Made by a program: the position numbers and the translations under genes
Notes under the pieces: model-generated
What the model saw: only the letters and a program-made list of their open reading frames with translations
Told to the model about the DNA's origin: nothing
Database searches by the model: none
Origin: Euwallacea fornicatus
Taxonomy: Eukaryota; Arthropoda; Insecta; Coleoptera; Curculionidae
Reading direction: 5' to 3'
Length of the DNA: 64,000 nucleotides
Assembly: GCF_040115645.1 (NCBI RefSeq)
Contig: NC_089566.1
Span: forward strand, 2,356,001-2,420,000
Shown: one piece after another, positions 13,040-24,776 of the stretch
How positions within the stretch are numbered: position 1 is the first letter of the stretch
How the letters are laid out: the number at the start of each line of letters is the position of its first letter

Positions 13040-14164
13040 TACCCTCTCTGACGCTACGTTATTTCTCAACATAGTTTCCTTTGATATTGATACACTTTTC
13101 TCGGTGATGTTCCATGGCTTCTATATCCTGTTTGCAGTAGGAAACTTCGCATGTTTCAAATTAGGTATCAAGCTCGGACTCCACCTCTTCGGCATCGGCG
13201 AATCTCTTTCCGCCGAGTCGTTTTTTCAAAAATGGAAAATAATCTGAGGGGGCCAAATCTGGCGAATGGGGAGGGTGAGAAAGAAGTTCGAGACCAAGTT
13301 GATTGATTTTGGCCGTAGCGATAGCGAAAGTGTGGACGGTGCGTTCTCTCGATGGAACCAGTCTTTGCTTTTAACCAAATGCGGTCGCTTTTCGCTCATT
13401 CCTTTGCTCAAACGGTGCAATAAATTTGTATAATATTCTCCGTTGATTGTTTCAACTTTAGGGAGATGGTCAATAAAACTTATGCCACACGCACCCCAAG
13501 AACTAACGCCAGCACCTTTCCTGCAGAACGGGAGGTTTACGCTTTCTTTGGAACCGATTCTCTTTTGAGTTCATCATTTCAATTGCTCTTTCGTCTAAGG
13601 TGCGAAATGATGGACTCATATTTTATCCATGATTGTGAATCGATACGAAAGCTGGACTTTATTGTTGCGAAACTAAACACTCCCTTGAAGCATCCTCATG
13701 GAGCCGTTTCTGTTCATCTTGTGCACAGCTTTCTCATATCCAATCGTTCGGTCAAAATCCGATGTCCAGTATTTTTCGACATACCTATCTTCTAGTGGAT
13801 TCATACCACAATATCTGGAATGGTCAGATCTGGAGCGTCATTGGATCCACCATTGTGGAGTCCATTCGAATATTTTATAGTTGTTGACGAAGGATCAGAT
13901 TCTTCAAGAGTGGCATGTAACTTCGCTTTGATAGTGGATGAATTAAGGCCCTTCAAATGAAAATATTGAGTCATGTATTTGATGACCAGCTTTTTTCCAT
14001 ATTTACAAAATCTCTAAAAACGGCTAGAAAATTAACACAAGTCAGCGTAGCAGCCTCAAACTTTGTCATGAGCTTTTTGAGATTAATTCTTTGTAACGCA
14101 GGCATATTTTTGACAAAAAATCGCCATTTGCATGTCAAGCCACGTACTTCTGGCATTATCCTCG
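13040..14164 (-). pseudogene. Mariner-like element, decayed copy A
   Basis: Read on the minus strand this is a whole but broken mariner. The left end shows cgaggataatgccagaag at 14164, with a TA dinucleotide just outside (14165-14166). The start MEK lies at about 13998. The N-terminal part with 'FHLKGL' and 'PDLTIPDIVV', the 'LTERLDMRKLC' helix, the 'KDWFHRENAP' catalytic block and a C-terminal 'MLRNN' segment follow, spread over several frames with stops. The right end, near 13040-13048, is eroded (actaccctc). It is the same family as the copy at 37975-39170 in opposite orientation. Confidence 0.8.
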
Positions 14165-15048
14165 TACATGGAGAATTCCTACATATTAGCAAATTCGATG
14201 GGTATAATGAGTTTTCCCAATTTAACCACCCCTAAAGACCATTCGTGACTCTTTTGTAATATTTCCTTTATTATGGGTGCGCAACAGTTACTTTGTAACT
14301 TTGTTAAAGAAATCAGAAACCATGTATACTTGGATCGTAATAAAAATAACGAAATTTTCCGGAATTAATCCCCCGAAGTATTATTGTGAGATTTTAGATC
14401 GCTTTCTCATATTGCATCCGATGCTATTGATCCAGATGCGTTCTAGTTCCGTGATAGCGTATTTACAAAATTCCATTTGGTGAAACTCGTAGAACCATAG
14501 GAGTACCTCGAGAACCACACACCGAGCGCGACTAAACCATCAACTAATCCTCACCCGATCTTCACTCCTTATCTGCCAATAAAAAATCTGGTATCACAAT
14601 TCCTACAGCCCTTTCCATCAGACTGTTTGGTAATTACATGTTTATCACTACTCTCTGTGAATAACAGGGTTAATTAAAGTGATTATTACACTCTCTTTGG
14701 TTATTGCAGGGACGCTCTGTAATGAGCACTAATCAAAGATATCACGTCCTCGTTAGAGCATCTTGTTGATATATAAGTTCAACTATTGAATGAACTATCT
14801 GTAACTATAATAATTACGGTTTTATCAGACACAACAAAAATGTAAACACCGATTTGACTATCGCCCAGTTAAGGTACACATCAGTCTGATAAAGAGTCTT
14901 ATTAAATTGGAAGCGTTGTAGGTAGAATTCTTTTATTATAGATTAGAGGGAGGTCCGAGTGCTCAAAATCAGCCCATCGTGTCGGCCTCAGCTCAGTCGA
15001 GTGGCGGTTTCTTTAAGTGCGATGAAAGCGTGAACATCCACCAACAAC
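14165..15048. promoter_or_regulatory. Upstream region of the GPCR gene
   Basis: About 0.9 kb between the mariner copy and the GPCR start. An arthropod initiator-like tcagtc occurs at about 14995, 50 bp before the start codon, inside a GC-richer 5' UTR-like tract. No TATA box is obvious at the right distance. Assignment as promoter is inference from position. Confidence 0.35.
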
Positions 15049-18000
15049 ATGAACGTTACTGAAGTCGCACATTCACCACCGGACGTACCCTCGGGGATCA
15101 TTAAGGGACTAGTAGTGCTGTCATTCGTCATAGGGATAGTTGGCAACACCATAGCCCTCATCATCCTCTATCGCTCGGCAAAGAGAAGAAACAGGAAGCA
15201 TGTTCTGATGCTGAGATGGCTAGCTGTCAACGATTTGACGGCAGCAGTGGGCATGCTGACCATTACCAATATGAAAAGATATCACGTATTGCCCGAGTAC
15301 TGGAGTTGCACGTCTTTCGTCATTCTCCGAGGTTTTGGTCTTGGCTCCGGGATTGTAGCCCTCGTAATGGCTCTGGAGAGGTGGTTCGCTCTCACCAGGC
15401 CCTTCTTGTATCAAAAGGTGAGTGTTTTTCTTACAACACCCTTGTTTACGCCCAATTAAATACAAATGGTTTTTTTATTAGTTGCCTTAGTTTGGGGCGT
15501 CACGCCTGTTATTAATGACCTATTTTTGGGGGAATATTAACTTCATGTGTGCTGATGATAACAATAATGTGTTGGTATAATCAACACTACGTGTCTAAAC
15601 TAACGTTTCGTGTAGATATGGCCTTATAAGTTTTCGTTTATTGTCTCCATTAATTCTTAGCGGTTATTATAAACTATTAAATAATAATTTTAATGTATTA
15701 TAATTACAGGGGCGGACAAAAGTTTGGAGACATGTCGATGAATTCGTCATAGTTACTTCATTTTTGCTTCTCGATAAAGAAAGTTATTTTAACTGAAAGC
15801 TCGGAAAGAGAATGATTTTTTCAAAAACGTTTGATTAAACGAACTTGAAGTAAATTAATTCTTTCAATATCTGGTAGCAAATCCATTAGCCCTTACTGCA
15901 GCAACGCGTCCGCCACTCACAGAATCGACTGGTTTTTCACAAACTTTTTGGGAATATTTTCACTGCATTAAATAATTCGTATTTAATTTTCATTTCTTGT
16001 AACCTCGACAGTCGTTTGACGCGAGAGGCGCTCTATCGGACCAAAATCCGGGGATTGAGCTGGCCATTTTGGACCGTTGATATTTTTCGACTGGAACCAC
16101 TCCCGTACAAGTTTTGAACGGTGCTTCGTTATCTCGCCGAAACGACCATCGAAGAGGCGTTTCTTCTTCTGCAAACGGAAGCGTATTGTGTTCAATTAAG
16201 TCCTCGTACGTAAACCTGTCCATCTTCCCCCGGATACGTACCAATGGACCTAGAGAAGCTGCCCCAAACTAACACGTTTCGACCACCGCGTTTGATGGTT
16301 GGTAATTGATACTTTATGTCGAATCTTTTTCTTAGGGGACGTCGAACACACACAATTCCGTTGGGTCCAAACGAGTTTATCCTGGTTTCGTCACTGCATA
16401 AAACAGTTCTCCATTTTTCCCCTCGTCCGGGTCAAGTGCGAAAAGTGGGGCCTTTCTCTTTTTTTCCAGATATCAAGGGTTTTTTTCACGGGACGCCTTC
16501 GGAATAGCCCTGCGTCATTTAATCTTCCTTGGATAGCACGCACAGAGACATTATCCTCTCCTCGAGCTATTATTTCCCTCCATATGTCAGTTGCTGTTAA
16601 TCGACGACTTTTATTTAATAAACGTTTTATGTATCTCTCAACGACACTATTCGTTTTGCGGGATCTTCCGCTTCTTGGTCCAGTGGCGGTAGCACCGTGC
16701 ACTTTACTTTTGGCAATCTTGAACGTAGCTCCTCGATACATTTGCAACGTCAATCTGCTTCACGCCACCATTAAATAACTCGATAACTTTATTTCTTAAA
16801 TCTTGTGAATATTGTTTGACTCCACCCATTCCGACTTTGGGAATTAGATGAAATGCCACAAGAGCACTAACACAAATATCAAGGGTAAAGGAAGTCTGTA
16901 GTGAAATATACGTCGTTTCCAAAATTTTTCGCCATGAAAATCGCATTCCTATAGAAACAACATTGTTACTCTTTCTTCTGTCGGTTTTTGCCACTAACAT
17001 CTTCACATTTGAAAGTAAGCTTAACTAGTGCAAATATCAAAAATTCGTTGTAAATATTTAACCTACGGGGGCGGCACTACAACTTGTACTTTTGAAGATT
17101 TATCACGATGTTTCCAAACTTTTGTCCGCTCCTGTATTACTCGAAGTAAGCTTCTTCTCTCTGATTTATTACGTGAAATAAAACGTGTCGATGACAAATT
17201 ATATCTTCTCCATTAAAAGTTTCCATATAAAATTAATTACCGATGGAAATATCATCTAAGCCAACTATAGGCATCTTACCTTTATATGGCGCAAATTCGA
17301 ATGCAAATTTTCGTAATTACACTTTTGGCAATGGTTTTAGGAAAGTGAGGGTCATAGAAGCCCATTCTTCCCATCCCTAATTTGCTGAACTTAAACGTGT
17401 TGTAAAACGTCCGATGATTTCCTGCATTTTATGTTCGATAAAGTTCAAAGAATTCCGTTGGCAAAAAGATTAGTTAGGGCATAAACTATTAATCGATTTG
17501 ATATAGTTTAAACACGCACACTCCTGCTGACCATTATTTTTTAACTTCTTAAATTATGCACGATTATGCGATAAAGCGTACGGGTCTTGTATTATTTATA
17601 ATACTTTATAAGTAGCTCGTTTTCTTTTTCTAACAAGATGGAAAGCGACGGAGAACTTCGGTTTCCCGAACGAGTTTGCTGAAACTTAATTCCAAGTTCT
17701 ATCACAGTTCCTTTATGAATCGTCGAACCCATTATGCGTTTCCAATATATGTTGGTTTACATCATTCCAATAACCAGTAATGACTCATTATCATTTAAGT
17801 TTCCAATTTTACGCCCGTTGTGTTATAATTTCTTTTGTCGCATTTCGCCTTCCGTCTCCGGAGAAGCTGAGCTGAAAGGTCCTATCTAGCGTGACAGCTG
17901 CAAATTTTCTCTGCAATACACAATTTAACGCATTTCTGCTAAAAGGCAATAAATAATATAAAATAACCAAGCTATCAATTTGGCTTCAAACCAAAAAATT

Positions 18001-21000
18001 CGACCATACACCCGCTGTTCGCCCTGACGAACAACATACAAACTACGCAGCTGGCGGGGGGCAAAACGGCGAGCCTACTTATGGACATTAATAAGGCTTT
18101 TGATAGTGTCTGGCACAGGGGGCTACTATACAAATTACACAAACTGAAAACACCAAAATACCTAATCTAATTAATCAAAAATCTGCTAGAAAACCGACAA
18201 CTTCGGGTACGAATTGACACTGCCCTCTCCTTCCCCTCCTCCCCGGAACAGGGGCTACCACAGGGTTCGCCGCTCTCACCACTGCTCTACAATATATACT
18301 GCCACGACATATACAACTATGATCTACAGGACAAGGAATATATAGACAAAACATCATACATTTTGCAATACGCGGACGACACAACGCTGATTGCACACGA
18401 CAAAACTACTAAGAAAGCCGTGGAAAAGCTTCAGACGTTGACAAACAGAATCATGACATGGTTTTACAAATGGAGACTAACGCCAAACGACACGAAAAAT
18501 CAACTTCTACTTTCAAATCACCACATCAAAGACTGCTCACCAACGATAACGACAGGCGGACACACGACTAAACCAAGGAACGACGTGAAGTATTTGGGAA
18601 TAACAATAGACAATAAACTAAAATTTACGAAACACGTACGAAATATTCGACTAGAAATCATAAAAAGGGCCAAACACTTCCGAACACTGACATACAAAGA
18701 CAAAGGGATTAGTATGGAAACCGCCATAAAAGTATACAAAACTATATGCAGACCACTATTGGACTATGGGCACATACTGAGGGCAAATGCAACTGAAAAA
18801 ACAAGCAAACACATACAGACTACAGAACAGATTGCACTAAGACTAATCACAAAACTACGACACCCCGAAAACCCGTTACACAACCCACCCAACCAATTAC
18901 TGTATGAACGCACAAACATGATAAGAATAACAGAAAGACTACGACAACTACAGAACAGATGGAAAAAGAACACCAACAACTCAACTATACTGAGCCCACT
19001 TTGCTTAACAAGACAGACAAGACAATCCCGCCTCCTTTTCCCTTCGAACACCCTTTGGGAGCACTTCCAGATGTAATGTGATAGTATTTAGTCACCAAAA
19101 GATTACCATTGTACCACGGACAGAAAGACCTAACAGGTCGATAGTCTATTTCCGAGGAAATAAAGATGGTTTATGTCGGAGATTTATTAGTCCTTAAGTT
19201 TAGAAATGTAAAATTTTAGTTGGCAATAAGGTTGAAGAGCAGACTGACAGGTTTATCGTGGAGATAAAGTACTGTCGAACGAGGTCGCTACCACCAAGGG
19301 CGAAATCGAGGGGCCATGTGTGTGAGCCTTCGTGGGAAACAGAGACTAGCAGGTACCTTATCCCTCGAATTTGAAGGACTCGCGAGATCTGGAAAACCAG
19401 AAACCGAAAGGGACAGGCAGATTAGATTGGCAAGGGACGAGAAGCGCTCGTGTGGTAGCGAATTCGTTGGCTTTGCCCTTTTTCTATTCTTGCCATTGAA
19501 AGTAAACTAAATACATTGCATCATCATGGAAAACCTTCCTGTTGATGCTCCGACATATACATAATATAAAATAATTAAATTTCCGGAGGTGCGCATTTTT
19601 CTCAAATTTTCCCCGAAGGCACAAAAAAATTCATACACTCACCGAACCCAACAGATGGAGCGAATTATTTTTTGGTCGGATTTTTGCCATTTTAAAATTC
19701 AGTTCCGAAATCGGATTCATTACCTACAGTCGCTCAAAAAAGTATTCGTTCTGTACGAATACTTTTTTGAGCGACTGTAAATAGAAATAAACAATTAAAA
19801 AGTTGGACATTTATTTATTATTAATTTTTTCACGCATGTCCTCTACTAATACGTTTCCTAGTTGTTTGCGGACTATTTTTACAAAAATCGTTTATTCCAA
19901 CCTCGGTGTGTAGTGTAGTAGCAAAAGATATATACAGGGTGTTTCCTAACTACGTGTAAAAAATTTAAAGGCGGAATCCTCGACTAATTTTGAGTCAAAA
20001 ATGTCTAATAAACATATGTCCGCAAATGCCTTGTTCAGCTCTCCCTTTTAATACCGTGTGTCCATTAGGAAAATACATCGTACTTTTCCTCCAGTGTAAC
20101 CGGTAATTTTTTCATGGTGTTTATAAGAGGAAAACGTAATTGTGCCATAAATAGAGCGTTGTGCGGCTCCAATTTACTTTGCAGGAACCGTGCCGACGGC
20201 AATACCAATTTTTTTAATGAGACAACATGATCATGAATAATCTTCGTGATCTATCGATCGATTGATATATATATAACGTCGTCCTTATAACGACCTGCGA
20301 AGAAATTAACTATCAGGTGCGAATAACAGTTTTATGGGGTGCGGCATTGAAAATTTATATTTTTATTTTGTCGACATATATAAAAATAGACAAATAGCAT
20401 TCGTTCAAAAAATTCCTGCCAAATGGCCCATTTACTATGAGACAAATTTGCCGGCCTTCAAACGTTGTTGGAGGCGCTATTAGCTTGGAAGCACTCCCAT
20501 CTATGTCACGTGTAATAAACATATAAATAGCGCAAATTAAATAATATCATGATGTATAATATCATTCATACTGAGAAAGTTTATACCTAACATGGCTAAA
20601 TAACCCTTAAACTTTTAAACTTCCAGCTGGTTACATATGACGTATTAAAACGCACTTTATGCTGCTTGTGGCTCGCCGCCCTCCTCTTCACATACTCTCC
20701 CTTATTCGGTTTCGGCCTTTTCTACGATAGAAACACGAAATTGTGCATCAGGTACAGATTTGGAAGCACCTCTGTGGACAAAGCTTTTGCGTGGCTTAAT
20801 TTTGCTGTTGGTAAGCGCCACACACCATTTGCCTACGAAAACATATAATCCAGAATTTTCCCTTAGGCCTCTTGGTATGTTTCAGCATAGCTCTGTGCAA
20901 CATAGCTGTGGTTTTGGAATTGTCAAAAATTCGCTCACAAAACAGAGTTTTAGTTAGGCGCATCAGTCGGTCCTTGATAGTAAACAATAGAGCTGGCTAC

Positions 21001-21426
21001 ACTAGACACCAGCAGACACCCGAAGAGGTGGCCTTTGCTAAATTGATGGCTTATATCTCGGTGATATTCTGCGTCTGTTGGGGACCTCAGATCGTAAGCG
21101 GCTGAACTGCCAGTTATCTACAAATTTAATTATCTCTCAATTTCCAGGTTACGATCCCCCTAGCCCAGTTAGGAAGCAGCTCGAGAGGTTCGGCGATTTT
21201 CACTCAAATCGCCGATTTCTTATTAGCGATATATTTCACATTAGACCCTTTCGTTTACGTCCTGCAAAGGTACATCGAGAAAGGGTCCTTGGGATTCTCT
21301 TGTTGTTTTCTCCGGAGAAGGACGTCGACAAGCAGCCTCCCTACCACTACGACCACTGCAGCAGGAGGTACCCCCGCCACGGTTTTAATACCTCCATCTT
21401 CTCACTCAGCACCTCCTAGTGCATAA
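15049..21426 (+). CDS. Rhodopsin-family GPCR, prostanoid (PGE2) receptor-like, 4 exons
   Basis: Exons are 15049-15417, 20627-20810, 20867-21093 and 21148-21426, giving 352 aa. GT-AG borders and phases (0, 1, 0) agree. Seven hydrophobic segments are visible: TM1 ends VIGIVGNTIALIIL, TM2 has RWLAVNDLTAAVG, TM3 ends ALERWFAL (ERW instead of DRY), and TM6 has CVCWGP. TM7 ends TLDPFVYVLQRY. The DP version of NPxxY is typical of prostanoid receptors and closely resembles their 'LDPWVY'. The tail is short with a Cys pair (FSCCF) that could be palmitoylated, then Ser/Thr/Pro-rich. The prostanoid-type TM7 arginine, nine residues before this Asp, is Phe here, so the ligand is uncertain. Such receptors couple extracellular lipid signals to G proteins at the plasma membrane. 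The first intron is 5.2 kb and full of transposons; the other two are about 55 bp. Confidence 0.85.
15707..17134 (-). mobile_element. Tc1-family DNA transposon with both ends and TA duplication
   Basis: The element is 1428 bp. The left terminus starts caggggcggacaaaagtttg at 15707. The right terminus, reverse-complemented from 17134, starts caggagcggacaaaagtttg. A TA dinucleotide lies immediately outside each end (15705-15706 and 17135-17136), the Tc1/mariner target duplication. On the minus strand there is a broken transposase: a basic helix-turn-helix region at 16753-16391 (RSGRSRKT, VSVRAIQGRLNDAGL) and a C-terminal part at 16244-15983 (FRRDNEAP in one frame, GPKWPAQSPDFGPIE in the next) split by frameshift. 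The transposase is dead, but the ends look intact. It sits in GPCR intron 1. Confidence 0.9.
18010..19076 (+). pseudogene. Jockey-type LINE reverse transcriptase, 5'-truncated
   Basis: The reading frame runs from motif A (LLMDINKAFDSVWH, about 18078) through a QGSPLSPLLYN motif to the catalytic QYADDTTLIAH at 18363 and on to a stop at 19074-19076. An in-frame TAA after TPKYLI at about 18167 breaks it, and the 5' part of RT and the endonuclease domain are missing. The C-terminal section has DVKYLGITID and the CRPLLDYGH segment of jockey-clade enzymes. The 3' UTR probably extends to about 19190. It lies in GPCR intron 1, sense to the gene. A more decayed relative lies at 4845-5270. Confidence 0.85.
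19725..19779. repeat. Perfect 25-bp hairpin of two transposon ends
   Basis: Arms 19725-19749 and 19755-19779 are exact reverse complements with a 5-bp loop (tctgt). The arm begins ta-cagtcgctcaaaaaagta. That wording, and the TA at each outer edge, fit a Tc1/mariner terminal repeat. A related end occurs near 12575-12618. This looks like an element reduced to its two termini. Confidence 0.8.
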
Positions 21427-22557
21427 TTTATGTATTTGTAGGGAGAGGTTATCTAACATTGATTTTGTGTTTACAGCGAAGAAATGTCTTGACCTAAATG
21501 AAGCAGATAGGTTTATAATCAGCAAAACCATCGGATAGCGTGTTGCTTAAAAATTAATCTCCCAATCCACCGCTGTGCATGGTTGCCCCAAAACCTTAAT
21601 AAGCCACCATTGTTGATGTAAGGGATGGATGAAGGTCTTCAGGCATATGTGTATTTAAAGCTTGAAGGAACGTCTGTAGAGAATGCATGAATTTGTAACT
21701 AACGTGTGACCACACGAACGAGAGAAAGAAAGTTAGAGCAGAATATCGTTCCCGACTTGAGTATGAGGAATGCCTAAATTTACGAGTAAATCTCTTCTGT
21801 AACCGATTCAGCACTAGTAAAACTAACAGCACTGATGCAAAATATGTTGACGTATGCGATACATAACATGTTTTCTTGTAGAATCGATGAAATGGAACAC
21901 ACAAGAAAGTACCGCGTTGTACTCGGACTCAATGGGACCAAAATATTAATCGTAGGACTTGATACCGTTGTCTGATCTCTTCTGCTTGAATAGGGTGAAT
22001 TTTTAGTCTACTTTTAGTTAATACGCTTTTAATCCATAAGCACCTTCTTCCATGTAAGTTTTGTCTACGTCATTAATTCACTATTAACCTGAGATTTTAC
22101 CTGTTGCGTCATTAAGATGCGAAAACCACAGCGCTGCACAGGGTGCCTCTTTAGAGGCAAGACGAAACATTCCAGTTTTACGAATTTTTACATTTAAAAT
22201 TGCCTTTCCTTGAAAATCAGACGTCCTGTATCAATAAATCATACTCACTTATTGGATAGCAGACTGATCTATTTTTGTGATAAAACTAATTATATGGTGT
22301 AAAAAAATATATATAATAAAATCTTCACCACCTATATTCGTTTCATCTGCTCCTTCACGAACTCTTACACCCCCAGGAATGGGATAGTCATTTATATTTA
22401 GCCAAAGAAAAAGGCATTTGCGTAAAACATATTTTTAGCTTAGTCACTATTAGGGTTAAAAACACTTCTTTTGTGTGGTCCGCATATTAATGAGGGCATT
22501 TACTGGGCAGCAACCGAACTTCGTTGGACATAAAACGATGCAAATCACAGTATAACT
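21427..22557. other. 3' flank of the GPCR gene
   Basis: About 1.1 kb without a recognisable gene. An AATAAA at 22233-22238 is a possible poly(A) signal for the GPCR, though it is 800 bp past the stop. Confidence 0.35.
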
Positions 22558-22900
22558 TATACAGGGTGTCTTTGACTGGGTGCCCATTGGAAGCGCGTAG
22601 AGATCCGCGAAAGCTAGACAATCACAATCTGGTATGCAGCCATTCGAGCCCTAAATCTATTGGTGGAAAATACTTTCAAAATGTAGACACTTCCGGTAGC
22701 ACCGGACATTGGTAAAAACCTTGTTGGCTAACCTGAACTTTGACAGCAACTTCCGGTACTTCCAGAAGTGCCGACATTTTGAAAATATTTTCAATCACCG
22801 GGTCTGGGGCTCAGGTGGCTGCGTACCGGAATGTGATTTTCTAGTTTTCGCGGATCTCTCAACACTTCGAACGGGCACCCCTTTAAAGACACCCTGTATA
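22558..22900. mobile_element. Foldback MITE, arms about 165 bp each
   Basis: The 343-bp unit reads almost the same on both strands. The left arm has tatacagggtgtctttgact, then gggtgcccattgg, gagatccgcgaaa, cagccattcgagcc and actttcaaaatgt. The reverse complement of the right arm has tatacagggtgtctttaaag, gggtgcccgttcg, gagatccgcgaaa, cagccacctgagcc and attttcaaaatgt in the same order. Only a short unmatched centre around 22710-22740 remains. It has no coding content. A transcript through it would fold into a long hairpin. Confidence 0.9.
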
Positions 22901-24776
22901 GTAGGCATCTTTTTCATACTTAATGTATAATTCAATACATATGTAGGTATGCAGGCGCCTGGTAACAAGCCAACAAATCAAGACTGTGCATTTGGTTGTC
23001 CATGCAGTACATGCCGTAAACAACCTGTAAAGTGCGGTAAAGGTGGTAACTGGATTGACATTTAAAATCAAAGAAGCCACGTTAAATTTAGTCCAGAAAA
23101 TAAAGGGGCGGTGGTGGAACAATTTGTAGATTAGCTGTAGGTCAGCCAACCATCTTAGAGGGTTTCAATGACGCAATAGATTGCGTGTTGCTTGGATTTT
23201 AGTCCGGTTAGTGCGGAAAATTTATGGCAGAACAAGACTTGATTAACCGGTAATAAAAAGTCCGTGTATATACGTGTAAATGTATACGTTTGTCGGTTTA
23301 TGGTTCCAAGATGACGCGTTGTCTCGAGAATATTTTGCATCGCATATTAATTCGATTTTAAGCGACCTCCGAGATGTCCACGATTAAAACGTGACATTTT
23401 TTTGCTTTTTGCAGTGTTCTAACTTCCCAGCGAGCCAAAACAAATGCCTTTTTGACGTTCCTATTCTAATTTCTTCATATTTTTTTGATTTTGCACAATT
23501 TGTCACCTGTCAACATTTTGAAAGTTGTTGTCCCTTGTCAAATGTTAGAAATTTTGATTCGTTTTGAAAAGTCGAGACAGCAATGTAGATGGCGCTTCAA
23601 TCACACGTAATCCGTGTGGAAGGTACCACCGTTGAAGACGGGGCAAAAATTGTTATATATTTAAAACTGAAATATCCTGGAAACTACTGGAAATCGAAAA
23701 CGAGAGCAACGGTAGTAGGAAATTTTCTGGAGAGTAGGGTAGGGTCAGTTATACAAAATAATCCGAGAACCTAGAGGTAAAAATTCAATTAAATCGGGAA
23801 GGCTGGTACTTCTCCACGAAAACTGGCACATCCTGTATAAATAAAAAAATAGCGAAAAAACGTAGCCGTGAGAATTTTATAAAAATTATAAAATGTTCCG
23901 TTAAATCAACTGGTTTCGATCCCAATTCGCTCTTGACGGATGCACGTTTGGATCGTTTTTGGGTCAAACAATTGTAAATTAGCCGTTTTGTTTTAGAGAA
24001 ATGTTCAAACTTACCAGAATTAAGTCCATACTGATTCTGTATCTCTAAAACTAAATAAAACACAAATTACACCCCGTTCGATCAGTTTTATATAACCGAC
24101 ATGGGCGATCCAAGCGATGCGTATTTCAAGATGCTGAGAAAATAATACAAACTCAAAGTACTAAAACCCTCGAAACTTCGGGAGGCTTTGAGCCTGATTT
24201 TGCCCCCAACTCAACCCGGAACATCTCATCTAAAATTTTTTTAGGTACAATTTTTTTACGGAGTTTTCAAAGTCGAGGAAAGGAGAATCGAGTGATACAT
24301 TTGAAAAGATTGAAAAAAAACAGCAGAAACGGTTAATTTGATAATACGGACGAGCCAAAATTTAAAATGTCGAAAATAAGAGCGGTACCCCGAACCAATC
24401 AAAGGTATGTTACGCGAGCCACCCCGTAGAAAAATCAAGCAGCGATATAAAAAAAGGTCTAAAAATTCATTTTGGAATCCCACCTAAAATTGAGTTCCCT
24501 CCAGAAAATGAGTTCATACGAACGAATAGAAAAATTGCCTGGACTAAATCCCCTGAAGGCGCCGCAGTGGTCACCTGGTTTTCTTATCGGTCTTAAGATC
24601 CATCCTCGAGAAGTAATTCAAGGTTACACACAATCTTAGTGTGCATATCTTGTGGCGCATGCGTTCGGTTTGAAAAGAATTCTGAGCGAAGACCTGGATA
24701 AGCAGGCCGCTTCTAACCACTGTAACTGACTAGCGGGGTTCTTTGTTCATCACATCAGTGTGGAAAGCCTTTCACA
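22901..24776. other. Intergenic DNA
   Basis: No gene recognised. A solitary CCTGTATA-type transposon end lies near 23830. The last 50 bp hold an arthropod initiator-like catcagtg at 24754, close to the first exon of the EB gene. Confidence 0.35.

Noticed and set aside
13971..14192. Minus ORF resembling a CENP-B/pogo helix-turn-helix
   Set aside because: It lies in the 5' UTR of mariner copy A and aligns with the same region of copy B, so the resemblance is chance.
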